From Avena insularis (taxonomy: Eukaryota; Streptophyta; Magnoliopsida; Poales; Poaceae), in assembly GCA_023614405.1 (NCBI GenBank), contig CM042697.1, positions 157,332,149 to 157,396,148 on the forward strand: 64,000 nucleotides of DNA. Direction: 5' to 3'. The stretch's first letter is position 1; each line of letters begins with the position of its first letter. Made by a program: the position numbers and the translations under genes. The notes beneath the pieces are model-generated. The model saw nothing but the letters and a program-made list of their open reading frames with translations, did not search any database and was not told where the DNA came from. Below are positions 1-12,007 of this stretch, one piece after another.

Positions 1-2
1 TT

Positions 3-1649
3 TTGCTTAAATTAGATTTTGCCAAGGCTTTTGACACTATTGACCATGGTGCTTTGTTGAAAATCATGAAACAAATGGGATTTGACAAGAAGTGGTTACA
101 GTGGATTTCCATCATTTTTAAGCTGGTAAATCCTCTGTTCTGTTAAATGGTGTTCCAGGCAGGCAATTCTTTTGGAAAAGAGGAGTCAGACAAGGTGATC
201 CACTTTCTCCTATGATATTTGTGCTTGCAGCTGATCTCCTTGAATCTGCAATTAAGAAAGCTTTCAGAGATCAGATACTTCTTGCACCTTTCTCGCCTGA
301 CTATGGTATGGATTTTCCTGTTATCCAATATGCTGATGACACATTAATTATAATGCTTGCTTGCCATATTCAAATTAATGTGATGAAGGAGATTCTAAGA
401 CATTATGCAATCTCCACTGGTTTACATATCAATTTCCACAAATCCTCCATGATTCCTATCAACATCTCTAATGAGCAAGCCCAAAACTATGCTGCTTCTT
501 TTGTCTGTAACATTGGTCAGATGCCCTTTATTTATCTGGGACTTCCTCTGGGGACTACTAAGCCCTTAGTCATTGATCTTATGCCTTTAGTTGAGAGGAT
601 TGAGAGGAACATGTCTGCTTCATTCATGATGATGGCCTATAGTGGTAGAATAACTATCATTAACTCATTTCTTACCTCGATTGCCATGTTTCCAATGTGC
701 TCTCTAAATATTCATTCAAAAATTATTAAGCATATGGAGAAAATTAGGAGACACTGTATGTGGAATAAAAAGACTGAGGATGGTAAAAAATGTCATTCTT
801 TAGTGGCATGGGATAAGGTCAATAGACCAAAAAATAAAGGAGGTACTGGTATTCTCAATTTAAAAATACAGAATCAAGCCCTTCGCCTGAAGCATTTACA
901 CAAATTTTATAATAGGATTGACACTCCTTGGGTGACACTTCTCTGGAGATCTTATTACCATGAAACGGTTACACATGTTGTTGCTCCTTGTGGTTCTTTG
1001 TGGTGGAAGGATATTACTAAACTTATGCCCATCTTCAGAGGCATTACATCTTGTCAGGTTGGTACTGGTGAGGCTATCTTATTTTGGAAGGATGACTGGT
1101 TGGGAGAAATTGCATCTGAAAATTTTCCAAGAGCTTACTCATATGCTTTAAATGAAGATGTATCTGTTAAGTCATTTTTATTTGGCCACTAGTCTGTCTA
1201 CAAACTTTTTTGTTCCTGTATCCACTGAAGCATTTGAAGAAATTAAGGAGCTTCAATAGGATGTCAGAGCCACTACTTTTGGAGATATGCCTCAGGATTT
1301 ATGGACTTATGTTTGGGGCTCTGATTCATATTCCTCCAAGAAATACTATGAGTTTTGTTTCAGGAATATTAAGCCGCATGCTGCTTTTAATTGGATTTGG
1401 ATATCCAAATGTACTCCAAAAGTAAAATTCTTTTGTTGGCTACTCTTTTCAGATAGATTGAATACCAGAAATTTGTTGAAGCGAAAAAATATGCTCCTAC
1501 AGTCAGGATATAGGTGTAACCTATGCAGAGACCCTCCTGAAGAAACAGTTGAGCACGTGTTCTTTCACTTCCCTTTCAGTAAGGAATGTTGGAATAAACT
1601 GGGGATGTACTGGCATAACCAAGGAAATAGGTTGGACATAATCTCTTAG
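3..1649 (+). pseudogene. LINE reverse transcriptase with C-terminal zf-RVT region, broken
   Basis: The reading starts in frame 3 with the RT motif LDFAKAFDTIDH. It shifts at about 120-125 into frame 2, where GVRQGDPLSPMIF and the catalytic YADD (329-340) are seen, and runs to a TAG at 1190-1192. After further breaks, 1287-1649 carries a Cys/His region (CNLCRDPPEETVEHVFFHFPFS) of the plant zf-RVT type. This order, RT then zf-RVT, is the usual end of plant L1-type ORF2. The endonuclease is outside the window. At least two frame changes and several stops make it non-functional. Confidence 0.88.
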
Positions 1650-1910
1650 GCTAAAGAGAACAGAAATAGTAACATGTTCATGGAAAAAATTCATGTTGGG
1701 GGCCTGGAATATTTGGAAAGAGAGGAATAATATCTACTTTAAGGCTATTACCCCCACAATCCAGTCTTGGAAAGTCAAGTTTATTGATGATTTTCGTCTT
1801 CTGCTGCATAGGACTAGGGAGGATTTGCATCCCTCCATACATAGTTTTATAGCCTCTTTGTAACTTCTCTGTTTTATTTTTCCTCTTATTTGATTTAGGA
1901 TGCCTCGTTG

Positions 1911-4900
1911 TGTCAACACCCGGATTTTTAATCCCAGATGCCTGTTATGCCATACATCGCAATCCCAGGATTACCATTTTTGCGAGACATAACAGAATTG
2001 GATACCACGGTACATCATCCATTACAAACCATACATAAGGTCTTACACAAATAAGGATCTCATGATCCAGTTCTTAATACAACTCAAGCAGCGGAATACG
2101 TAATAATAAAGGTAGCGTAGGCGAAGCTCCATCTTCGGGGTCACAGGCAATGCTGACGATGGGAGATGATCCTAGTTGTCGTAACCTTCTTGGGGTCCAT
2201 CCTCCTGGTACTCCTCTTCATAGTTTGGCCACGGGAATAGCCAGGTACAAAGCCATGAGTACTCTTTAAGTACTCGCAAACTAATACTAACAAGTGAAGG
2301 GGTTTTTTGTAATAGGACACTAAGCTCTAGGGTTGTTTTGCAAAAAGCCAGATTTACCTCTACTAAGTTTAGAAGCAAGAATAGCTAGTTGAAGTTTTAT
2401 AACACCTAAGTGGGAACTTGTATTTCATATCACAACTCTGTTGTGGTCAAGTCAAAATTCTCAATCCATTTCACAAGTCATTTTGAAAACATCTGACGGG
2501 GGAACAGTATGGCCACTCCAACTATCCATAACCGCGGATGCGGCTATTTGAATAGTTTGACACTCTGCAGAGATTGTACACTTTCACCACAACATTCGAT
2601 AATCCGTCAGGAACAAATCCCGAATTCACCATACTTAGCATGCGGATAATCAATCCTAACCTTTCAATTACACGCCCTAGTATAAGCACCTTGGCCTCCC
2701 AACCATGACCAACTATCATCTTGGGTACTTCACAGGTGGACAATCTTCACAAGGTAGCATCAGCTCAAACCTTGGCCGTGAGGGAACCAATACTAAGGTA
2801 TATAAGTTTCTAGTCAAGCCCTACCCAATCTTCGGGTATTGTGGTTGTACGGTAAAATTGGAATGGTATCGCATCCAGACAACCATCAGTTTTATAAAGG
2901 GCTAAGGCTCATGCCTTAACATTTTCATCATCCAAATCATCTGGTGTTCGGAAACACATGTCAAAACATCTCAATAGAATGATCCATTATTCCAAGGTTT
3001 TCATAACCATTTTCCACCAAGTATTCCCATATAAAGTTGATCCAGTTTTATGCTTAGCACTAGCATCTACATGTGGGGGTAAGTACTAATGAGGGGTGGT
3101 AAACTAGTGGAGTTTAGCTAAGTTCAATCTCATGCCTTAGGATGACATCAAGATTATCTAGCTTAGGCCAAATTTTATGCTCTTTATGCAAACTTCAATT
3201 ATCTTTCTAGAATCTACAATTCACTTAAGTAAGCTCTAAGTAATAGCTTTGATAAAGAAACAAAGTAGAAAGCTAGCAAGTAAAACTAGGATTGGGTTAT
3301 CAAGTGAATATGATCACATATGCTTAAGGCATATGGTTGGCATGGTAACAAGCAAGTATTTGCTTGCATCAGTATCAGTATAGGCTTGTATAAGTATAGT
3401 ATCTTCCAAGTGTTAGCTTGCTCAATCAACTAGTAGTATTAGGCTTGCCTTGTGCAGAGCAGTGGTTGAAGTTCTCCTCGGCTTCTTCTTCGTAGTATCC
3501 TCCTTCCTCCTCGTATCCTTGGTCGGTACTAGCGTCTATGAATAAATACGAGGTACACAATCACCAAACAATACTTAGCTACTTTCAATCATCACACAAA
3601 GGTGTTCTATAGATGATCTAGCATCATCACTAACATTACAAGATTAAAGCATTTGTCTTATTTATTTTATTTTTAGAAAAGTAATTTCTACTCATTGAAA
3701 AACTACTTAAGATTTAATATTCTCCAACTCAAACATGGGATCATGTTGACACATGTCATCACCACATATTTCAGTACATGGGAATGTGATTTAAAGTGGT
3801 ATCACAATTTAATAAGGTTTGACCTTTTTATTTTAAATAATTAAAGTGACTAGAAATGCCTATGTGGCATTCTTTTATTACTTGAACATTATTTATGTAA
3901 GTAAACCCATATGTTTTTATATATTCTGAAAGGTATGATCAAATGTGATTTTTGAGAGTTAGAATCAACTCAAAAGCTATTTTGGTTTAATTTTGAAAAA
4001 TGTTTGAATGTAGAAAAGCTTCTCCCTTGTTATTTTTACCAAGGTTGATCTATAAATTTAAATGATTTGAATCCAACAGGCTTGGATTAAGCATTTTGAT
4101 ATCTTTCTAACAAAATTGGTTTCATTCAATTTGGTGCACTGAATCGAGATGGGTTAATTTTTGAAACTAGGTATAGAACTATGTTTGAACTTAAAAAGAA
4201 AAAGCTAAATTCAAACGAGTGGGATGCGCGGGAAAGGTTAACGGGCCGGCCTAGTGTCACTCCACAGCGCGGGGCGCAACTGACAGGGGGGTCTACTGGT
4301 CAGCGACTCTTAACATGTGAAGCGGTATGGGGCGATGTGGTGTGTTGGATTAGAATGAAGATCGACGGCTGAGGGTCGTCGTCAACGATGAACTAGTCAC
4401 CGGCGAGCTCAAACCCTAGCGGCTCAGTGGGGGTCGTGGGAGGCTCACCGGGGGCTCAGGCGAAGGTCGGCGATGCGGGCGAACGACAATGTCGACGACA
4501 GTGAACTCAGGGGTGGTCGCGGCAGCTCCTGGGGTGGACAAAATCGACGGCTTCCTTCTCCTCCAGCAGCGGCGGACTCCGGTGAAATTCTGGCGATGCG
4601 CTGCTCGCCTTGCTCCGGGAATGAGGTGGGGTGGTTCTAGGTGAGAGGGGAGTATAATGGTGTGAAGAATTCGAGCGGGGGATGCCTCTATTTATAGTGG
4701 CGAGAGGGGACCAACGAGTGCAAGCTGAGCTCGTCGTGGTCAACGGTACAGAGGGCTGTCAGCGTGGGCGACGGTAGGGGGCGGTGCTGTGCTCCCTGGC
4801 GAAGCTCAACGGCGTTGTGGCGAGGCGTGGGGCGGTGCTGATCGGTCGGAATGCTGCGGTGCTCTGATCGTGCCCGACGGAAGTTTTAATGGCAAACAGC

Positions 4901-5965
4901 GCGCGTGGTCCGCGCGGCGGCGAACAGGCGTGTCTGCGGGGTTGCTGGGACGGTGGTGATCACGCGTGCGCGTGGCGAGGGCGGCGTGCGGTCTATGGGC
5001 GTCTGTCGAGCGTGGTGCACGGGGCGCCCTCTCGGCATGCTTGCAGAGCGGCTTGGCATGGCCTGGTTGTGTGGTCCAGGGGCTGGCATTTCTCGAGGCT
5101 GGGACAGGGGGTGGCGGTGGAGTGCTGGCTAGCTCCTAGACAACGTTGGCGAGGCTAGTGTTGCTCGTAGCTTGCTGTCGACTATGGGGTGGCAATGTTG
5201 CTCTCGGCTTGCTCACCATTGATGACAATGGCCAGCTTACAGTAGTGCTAGTGAGTAGTTAAGGTTGTTATATGATCTACTAAGGCTAGTGGTGTTCAGA
5301 GAGGGAACAAGTTAGGCCCAAAACACTGCTCAACATAGTGTTTTGATTTTGTTTGATTTGTATCTGCAACCTGTTTGATGAAATGGCCGCATGAACTCAA
5401 GTTTTGAATTTTGAAAAGATTTTTGGTGGGTGTGCTAGGCATGTGTTGAGGATTCTGTGGATGCTTGGGTTTTGAAAATTGAGCTTGTTTGAGTGGTTTT
5501 TGAAAAAGTGGGATCTTCCCATATGAAATAGATTCAATTTTAAACTGTCCTTTAAACTAAGCATTTGAATGTTTTTGGATGATCACAAAGTGGGCCTTGG
5601 TTCCTTGTTATGTGTAATATCAAGGGGGTGAAAATATCCATACATGTTTCTGTTAAGTTCTGAAAGTTAGAGATAGCCAAAGTAGGCATGGGAGATAATT
5701 TGGCCAAAGTGACCATTCACTTAATTTGAGTTTTTTGATTTGTTTGTCTTTGGGAAAAGCTTGGGGATTGTTTAGATGATGTTCCTTTCACCTAAGAATC
5801 ATTTTACAAGTAAAGAAACACATAAACATGGCAATTCAAAAGAATCCAAATTTTAATGCACACTCGTATGAATGCTTTCATATTTTAATTGGAAAAGTTT
5901 TTGTTAACCCTAAATTTGGTGATTAGAGTTTGATGATTCTAGTTTAATATTTTTGGGATGTTACA
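1911..5965 (-). mobile_element. Solo LTR, Ty3/Gypsy type (TGTAACATCCC family, divergent member)
   Basis: On the minus strand it starts TGTAACATCCCAAAAATATT and ends CGGGTGTTGACA. The flanks are cgttg (1906-1910) and ccttg (5966-5970), a 5-bp TSD with one mismatch. It is about 4.06 kb, with no internal domain, primer-binding site or protein coding. It holds a GC-rich block (about 4170-5200) and a conserved block (about 2527-2590, cataaccgcggatgcggcta...ctctgcagagattgtacacttt) recognisable in the other LTRs of this group at 9425-9500, 18430-18500, 37818-37885, 38590-38650 and 63560-63625. I infer a recombined solo LTR of an autonomous Gypsy element not present here. Confidence 0.8.
4689..4697 (-). 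promoter_or_regulatory. Candidate TATA box of the solo LTR at 1911-5965
   Basis: The minus strand reads TATAAATAG, just upstream (in LTR sense) of the GC-rich block. It is the best TATA match in this LTR and lies where the LTR promoter would be expected. Activity cannot be judged from sequence. Confidence 0.45.
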
Positions 5966-5970
5966 CCTTG

Positions 5971-6081
5971 GCACCCTAATTTCTTTTTGTATGATCTTGA
6001 TGTAAGCTCCCCTTCCTTATAAGAAAATGAAGAAAATGAGGCAGTAGAGTTTTCTACCTACTGTCATGAGGTTAAAAAAAA
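5971..6081 (+). mobile_element. 3' tail of the interrupted LINE
   Basis: The sequence continues the LINE 3' untranslated region after the inserted LTR and ends in an eight-A run. Just before the tail it reads ccttccttataagaaaatg, in line with LINE 3' UTR composition. No second target-site duplicate can be checked because the 5' end is off the window. Confidence 0.6.
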
Positions 6082-6811
6082 GTTTCTGAATTGGTTTGAC
6101 TTTCCAAATTTTGTTTCATTTTTAGTTTGAGTTCATTTTGAGAAAGCTTTGACCAACTGACTCGGCTCCACGGGCTTGTGCATGCATTTTAAAGTAAGAC
6201 AGGGGTGCGGGTTGCTACTTGAAAAGATCAGGGGTGATTCAGAAAAAGCTTATGCTGGGAGGGACTTGGTTGTTTTGAATAAAATGTCGTAGGGGTCTTA
6301 TGCAAGAAGGACATGAACCGATCGCTGACGAGATTCAGAAAATAGAGGAAGACACCAATTTTAGTGGTCGATTGAGATTGCGTTACTTCATGGATTTGAA
6401 CAAGGTTTTTGCTGGTGGAAAACTGGTTGTTCCTGGAATAATTTTTCTCATATGATCTTTGATAGAGGAGGCTCATATAAGGCGGGTTCTAGCCGGGAAC
6501 AAAGAGGAAAACATCGCCAGAATGGACAAACTCATTCTGAATATTCTAACTGCGTCGCGGGCACAACGCAGCATGCGTGAGGCTGCTGGCGCCCCGACAC
6601 GGACTACTACGAGGATTCAGAGAAGGGTATGGGAAGCTCACCTAGAGGGTGTGGCAGATGGAATTGAAGACGACGACAATGCCGGTCAGGAGGTGATGTC
6701 CGAGACGGCAAGCGGCAGGGCACAGGAACATCGATGAACACACGGGAATCTCCTCCTTGGCTTATAGCTCGTTGTTGAGGCGCCAGGAATGATGGCGAGC
6801 GAGGGGTGAGA
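6082..6811. other. Unassigned DNA between LINE tail and solo LTR
   Basis: About 730 bp that I cannot assign to an element. It continues at 10069-10244 once the solo LTR 6812-10063 and its TSD are removed. A 92-codon open frame at 6459-6737 has no domain I recognise, and the reverse strand is equally open over part of it. The GC-rich end (6550-6800) resembles the leader blocks of the Gypsy LTRs nearby, so it may be a fragment of another LTR, but I found no terminus. No gene is called. Confidence 0.4.
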
Positions 6812-9800
6812 TGTAACATCCCAAAAATTATGGTTTATAAAGTTGCATATCATTCATGCATCCTTATGCATTTGGTTTATTTTCAAACAAGGTTTCAAAT
6901 AAGAAGCCATTGGTTTGCTTATCATTTCATGAAAAGAAGTCAATGGCTTTGTTTCTATTCTAAAATATGAGAATACTTTGATATAACCAGAAAGGTTTAA
7001 AAGATGAATTCAAAGCTTGCTCAAAGTTTTCAAAACAAGAATGTAAATTAAAACCATTTATATGCCTATTATAAATATTTAATTAAGGCATGGTTTTATT
7101 TTATTTTCAATGGGACAAAGTATTTTTGAGTAAACAACAATGTTTTATGCACAATATGTGTATGGATCTCTTTACAAAAATACAGAAATAGTTTGAATTC
7201 AAACTCTTTTGAATAACATTTGAAAATGAGTTCAGAAAATCAAAACAAAAAAAGAAAAGGAGAAAAGAGAAAAAAAACCCAGCTAACCTATCTAGCCCAA
7301 AAACACCCGCGGCCCAGTAGCCTGCCAAGCAAGCCCACCCGGGAAAAACCCCTCCCCTCTCTATTTTATCACCTGCGCGCACACCCCCCGCCCCTCACTA
7401 ACGCCTTGGCCCCACACGCCAGGTCATCATCGTCCCTAAATCATGCCCGCGACCAGCTCCGCCGTGGCCGTTTCTTCCCGATTGATTTCGCGCTTGATTG
7501 CGATTTACTGCCGGTGTAATTCCTTCTCTCGCCCCGGCTACTTAATCCCCCTCCTTCCGCTCATTTCCCCTCAAGACACACCCACAAAGAGCCACCAGGC
7601 TTCCCACATTCGAGCTCACTCCGCCGCGGTACCGAGCCTCTCCGGTGGCCAATTCCGGTGAGAACTCCCCACCCCTTGCCTCCTGGTCTTGTTGTCGTGT
7701 TCGCCGTACCTCCGCGCGTCTAACCCAGCTCACGGTTTCCCGGTGACCTACAGCTTCGTCATCGCCAACGACAGCGTGTGCCCGACGAAGTGCTTTACCC
7801 CGACGAGCACATACGGTAAACCTAACCTTCCCCTTCCTCTCTGGTTCATGTTCGCACAATCGCAGCTTCAATACGCGTCTAACGCCGCCCTTCTTTTTCT
7901 TTCCCGTGCCTTGTAGCGCCACCAACATCGACGACTGAGCGCACCCGAAGCCGCCCACAACTCCGACGAGGAATCAACGCCGTGTCCGTGCACCCCGACC
8001 CCGTCCACCTGCACGTTGAGCTTCGCCGTGTCTCCACGACCTCGGTAAGCGCCAGACCCCTCACCTTTGCCCTCTGATCTCGCCGGAACGTCACCGGCAG
8101 ACGTGCAGCCGCCGCGGTGTCCATTTGCGCCGCCTGTGAGGTGTCAAAGCAACGTGATCCACTGGATCTGGATCCAGCGGTTACGATTAGATTTTCTAGC
8201 GAAGGGGTACGCGAGGATTTGGACCGTAGATCTGAGATCTAGCGGTATAGTTTAGATTAGATGCGAAAGGGTAAGATTTGATCTGGTTCGTTGGTTCTAA
8301 ATTAGATCCAATGGTGCGGAAGCGCAATCCTCCCCAAAGCGGTACTGGCCAATCAGGAAGCGCCGCGTGTCAGGGATTTTCTTTTAAAATCCAAATTTTA
8401 TTTAATTAGATAAATAAACTTATAAATTCAATAACTTTTGTTCTGTTTATCCAAAAAATACAAATAATATACCATTAGAATCACAAAAATAAATCCTACA
8501 CATCTGTAGAGTTGGTTTTGTATTTTACCTCTTCTAAAATAGAATTTTATGCCGAGACATTTGTAGGCTTATTTTGTGTATAAAAATTATTTAGAAAATG
8601 TTTTAAAAGCCAAATTAAATTTATTTAGTCTATAAATGTTCATTTAGTGATTCAGTACTGTTTTACTTGTATTGTTTAGTTTAGAAAAATCATCACATGG
8701 CATTTGCATGCATTCATATATTTTTGCTTGATGTGTTTGGAATATAAATTTGGTGCTATCATTTTATGTGTAGATTTTGCTGCTAGTGGTGATTGTGATT
8801 GTGAGGATTGTTGCTACTCCCCCAACTACCAAGGCAAGTTGTGCTTCATATGTTTGTCCAAATATTTTGACTATGCATTAGTGATATTTTGTATAGGGCT
8901 TGCATGATGTTTTTGCTATGTATCTATATGCTATGCTTGGGAAATCCTAGTAGTTGTAGACTTGTTAGTATTTTCTCTAAGTTAAGATACTTACTATATT
9001 GCCATGCTTAGTCTAGCTAGTAGCAAACAAGGGGGAATTGTATACATGCTATGGAAAATGTTGCTAAGTCTTTGACTTATGTTTTTGCTTAATAAAACAA
9101 CTAAGTGAATGAAACACCTGGGTGGAATGGTAATTGCATGGATGGATTTTTGTTGAGTGGTTACCTGGGCCCATTTTTCAATGGCCTACCCTGTGTATCT
9201 CACTTGTGGAATGCCACCCAGAAATAAAGGAATTTGAGATGCCATATGTTAAGAAGCTTCTAGTGCAGCCACTTGGCAATATGGGCTCTGCCTGGATCAT
9301 ATAGGTTGCCATAACTTAGCCAAATGGAAAGTTGGTGGTAGGTGGTGATAGGTTTGGAGCGCGTCCATTTTGGTCTAAGGGAAGGCTTCTGAAAGATCTT
9401 GTCTCGATGCATGTCGAGTCTTGTGGGGAATGTGCACCACCTCTTAAGAAGGAAGAATCTAAGTACTTAGCCGTGTCCCCGACAATGGACAATTTGAGCA
9501 TCAAGACATGGAAGCTATCAAGAATCTCCTCATCCCAATTTCTAAGTTAAAAACTTGTGGTTGAACATGGGTAAAGGTTCACCAATGTCTATTGGTGGTT
9601 CCTTGGGAGTTTTTGTCAAACAAAAACTTAGTGTTTTCAAATGATAGGTAAAATCTATTTTGAGCAAAGCAAGCCTAAGCTACACTTAGCCAAATTCATG
9701 TAGAAGTTAGAAACTATTATACTAAGGTATCACTTGCCAATACTATTCCAATGTATTGACCCACTGTGGTTGTAACTTGTGATGTTGCAGGTTTCTCTGA

Positions 9801-10063
9801 TGAGGATTAGGGTTATGAGTCTACACTCAACATGCTTGCCTGTGGCACATGAAGATGAAGACTTTATTTTATTTTTATGTGTTGAAATCTTGTACTATCC
9901 TATGGCTATGGAGTTGTAAAAGACTATGTCATCTCTGGAATAACGATGTAATAATGACATTTGTTTTTGTGTACTTCATCTTAAACTGTGGATGCTAGCA
10001 TTGATCCAGGGACTAGCATTGCAATCACAGGGACCTTTACCTTTATAAAGGTGGGGTCTTACA
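6812..10063 (+). mobile_element. Solo LTR, Ty3/Gypsy type (TGTAACATCCC family)
   Basis: It starts tgtaacatcccaaaaatta and ends gtggggtcttaca. It is flanked by a perfect 5-bp TSD, tgaga (6807-6811 and 10064-10068). At 3252 bp it is the shortest member of this group in the window. A GC-rich block at about 7360-8150 probably holds the promoter and leader. Its last 150 bp match, in reverse complement, the start of the element at 62971 and, more distantly, those at 17816, 37205 and 37977. No primer-binding site or internal domain follows, so this is a solo LTR. Small open frames inside it (for example 9332-9550) are not conserved in all copies and are not called. Confidence 0.88.
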
Positions 10064-10068
10064 TGAGA

Positions 10069-10244
10069 GTGGCGAGGTGGTGAGGCTATCCATGGAAGAG
10101 GATGGCAGCGGACGACGAGAAGGTGCAAAGGCGGCTACGATGAGGTCCTGCAGCAGAGGGAGGTGGTCAACGTCGACAGGCAGGTATAGAGGGAGAGGAA
10201 GATCATAGATACATTCTGGAGGAAGATCATAGATACTAGAGACT
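10069..10244. other. Continuation of unassigned DNA, with a short direct repeat
   Basis: This follows on from 6811 after excision of the solo LTR. It contains gaggaagatcatagata twice about 23 bp apart (near 10197 and 10220). No coding domain is visible. Confidence 0.35.
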
Positions 10245-11702
10245 CTTACATGTTTACAAATCACAGAAGTATTAATGTTTCCAGTTAATACAATTATAGC
10301 ATGACATGTAAACATTTATCATAAGCATGAAGATATGACAATAACCATTTTATTATTGCCTCTTGGGCATATCTCCAACAATCTCCCACGTGCACTAGAG
10401 ACAATAATCTAGTTTCAAATCTTTGTGTATTCAACACCTATGACTTTCCGGTGTTGTATGTACACGATTGCTAGTTGTCAACCGATCTTCGGATCCGACA
10501 CTTACAGGTCCGTGTGTAATTGCATGTCTTTGCGTCTCTACGCATCACTCATTTTCTAATGAGATGGCTTTGTATAAATTTGGTCCTTTGGTGAGACCTT
10601 TAGTTCCTTGGGGTTGAACATGTTGATAATATTGTCGTACAATATATCTTCATAGTACTATCCCGTTGTGAACTACACCTAGTTTGATAACAAACTACTT
10701 GACAAAAATGACCTCTTTTGCTGCTATAATAGGAATGATATACTTAGCCTTTTGTTGTAGTATCTGTCACAATGTCTTAAATTTGGAACTCATACAAATC
10801 CATTATGGAACTTACTTTCCATTATATTGTGCCACCCTTAGTTTAGATTGAGATAAACTTAATTTGTACCCTGTGGAGAAAATAGTATCAATTTAGTACT
10901 TTTAAAATGAACTAACGATCAATTTGTCACCTCTACAAAAATAATATATTCTTAGTTCTTCGAAAATATCATAAGGATAACCTTAATATCGTCCAATGAT
11001 CATCTTATGAATCATTCTGGTATATGCTCATAACATTTAGAGCATAGGACATATCTGGATTTGTACATATCACAGTATGATTGATAAAAATACTCTCTGT
11101 GATTTCATACATCAAGTATCAATCTATACTTAAATCTTTGTTTCACTAACAAAGTGTCAATACACTTTAATTTTGATTCAATCCTTTTTGTGCGACAAGA
11201 ACCTTTGTTGTAGTTTCTACATTGAAATTATTCAATACATCATCTATGTACTTTCGGCACAACCATATTAGCGTCTCAATCTATCCATATAGACATTGAT
11301 GCCAAATATTCGGGTTTTGCCTAAGTCTTTCATCAAAATGAAATTCTTAACTTGTGTTAACAAAAGATACATCATTTCCAATCAACAATATGTCTTTCAC
11401 ATAATGTATTAGAAATATCTCTTAGTGCTCCCACTTAATTTCTTGCAAATGCAAGCATCTTCATCGTCTCCAATGAGATTAGACTCTTTTAATAGTTTCA
11501 TCATGGTGAAGATTCCAGCTCCGCGATGCTTATTTCAACCATTGAAGTTTGCATACACTTTTAGCATCCTTTGATTTAACAAAACTCTTTGGATCTTGTT
11601 ATGTACATGTCCTAGGTAACAATTCTATTAAAAGAACTTTGTTTTGTTTGTTCAACTACCATATAACAGAATTATATGTAGTGGTTGCTACATTAATCCG
11701 TC
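10245..11702 (-). mobile_element. Decayed BARE/Angela-lineage Copia remnant (partial LTR plus pol 3' part)
   Basis: On the minus strand the sequence from 10380 downwards reads tgttggagatatgcccaaga, the typical start of a BARE/Angela LTR. Only about 136 bp of that LTR remain (10245-10380). A purine-rich tract, cgtgggagat (10381-10390, read in reverse), precedes it, as expected of a 3' LTR. Rightwards lie decayed remains of the RT region. The other LTR and gag are missing. The right edge is cut by the LARD insertion at 11703. Confidence 0.72.
11365..11560 (-). pseudogene. Copia reverse transcriptase remnant
   Basis: Minus-strand translation in pieces gives ASRSWNLHHDETIKRV and a degraded active-site region reading YVKDILLIG, where Copia elements normally have YVDD. 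Several stops and frame changes lie between the pieces. The order and spacing match the RT of the intact-order Copia element at 24835-25956. The catalytic Asp change and the stops make it clearly dead. Confidence 0.65.
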
Positions 11703-12007
11703 TGTAACATCCCAATTTCAGCAACCCTGATTTGTCGTCCAAAAAGGAAAAAATTAGGAGGAACAAAAACTTTCCCTTGTTACTTGTTGCAATGCTTTCT
11801 TACTTGTTTGCTTGTGTTCATGCAACTGTTTGTGCATTAGGTGAAATACTTTCTCTCTCAACACTATCTGACAAAAACTTTTTTACAAAAGAGATGTCTT
11901 GTCTCATCTTCCATATTGTCAAATGTTCTGGCATTTCAAAACATGAGCCAAGATGACTTTGACACAACAAAAGGTTTTGCTAGTTCTATTAACAAAACTA
12001 TCAAGAC
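11703..12007 (+). repeat. LARD 5' LTR, piece 1
   Basis: It is highly similar to 47822-48120 in the 3' LTR (tgtaacatcccaatttcagcaac, then ...ttctattaacaaaactat). The Athila-type element interrupts it at 12008. Confidence 0.85.

Larger units (their letters stand above)
1..6081 (+). mobile_element. LINE (L1-type non-LTR retrotransposon), 5'-truncated by the window and interrupted
   Basis: The element occupies 1-1910 and resumes at 5971-6081 after a solo LTR inserted at 1911-5965. The first part encodes a non-LTR reverse transcriptase followed by a zinc-binding RT-associated region. The second part is the 3' tail, ending in a run of eight A at 6074-6081. Excising the LTR and one duplicated 5-mer makes the 3' UTR continuous (tgcctcgttg joined to gcaccctaat). 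The endonuclease and ORF1 would lie left of the window. Many stops and frame changes show it is an old, dead copy. Confidence 0.85.

Noticed and set aside
4507..5158. Overlapping open frames on both strands in the GC-rich block of the first solo LTR
   Set aside because: GC-rich sequence has few stops in any frame. No domain, no consistent frame among LTR copies and no codon pattern.
1911..5965. Solo LTRs considered as DNA transposons because of similar outer ends
   Set aside because: 5-bp TSDs and TG...CA ends fit LTRs. The terminal similarity between ends is only a few bases, not a long terminal inverted repeat.
9332..9550. 72-codon frame in the solo LTR 6812-10063 that resembles a frame at 18359-18577 in another copy
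   Set aside because: The corresponding region in the copy at 63480-63700 has a stop and no matching frame, so the similarity reflects shared DNA rather than a maintained protein.
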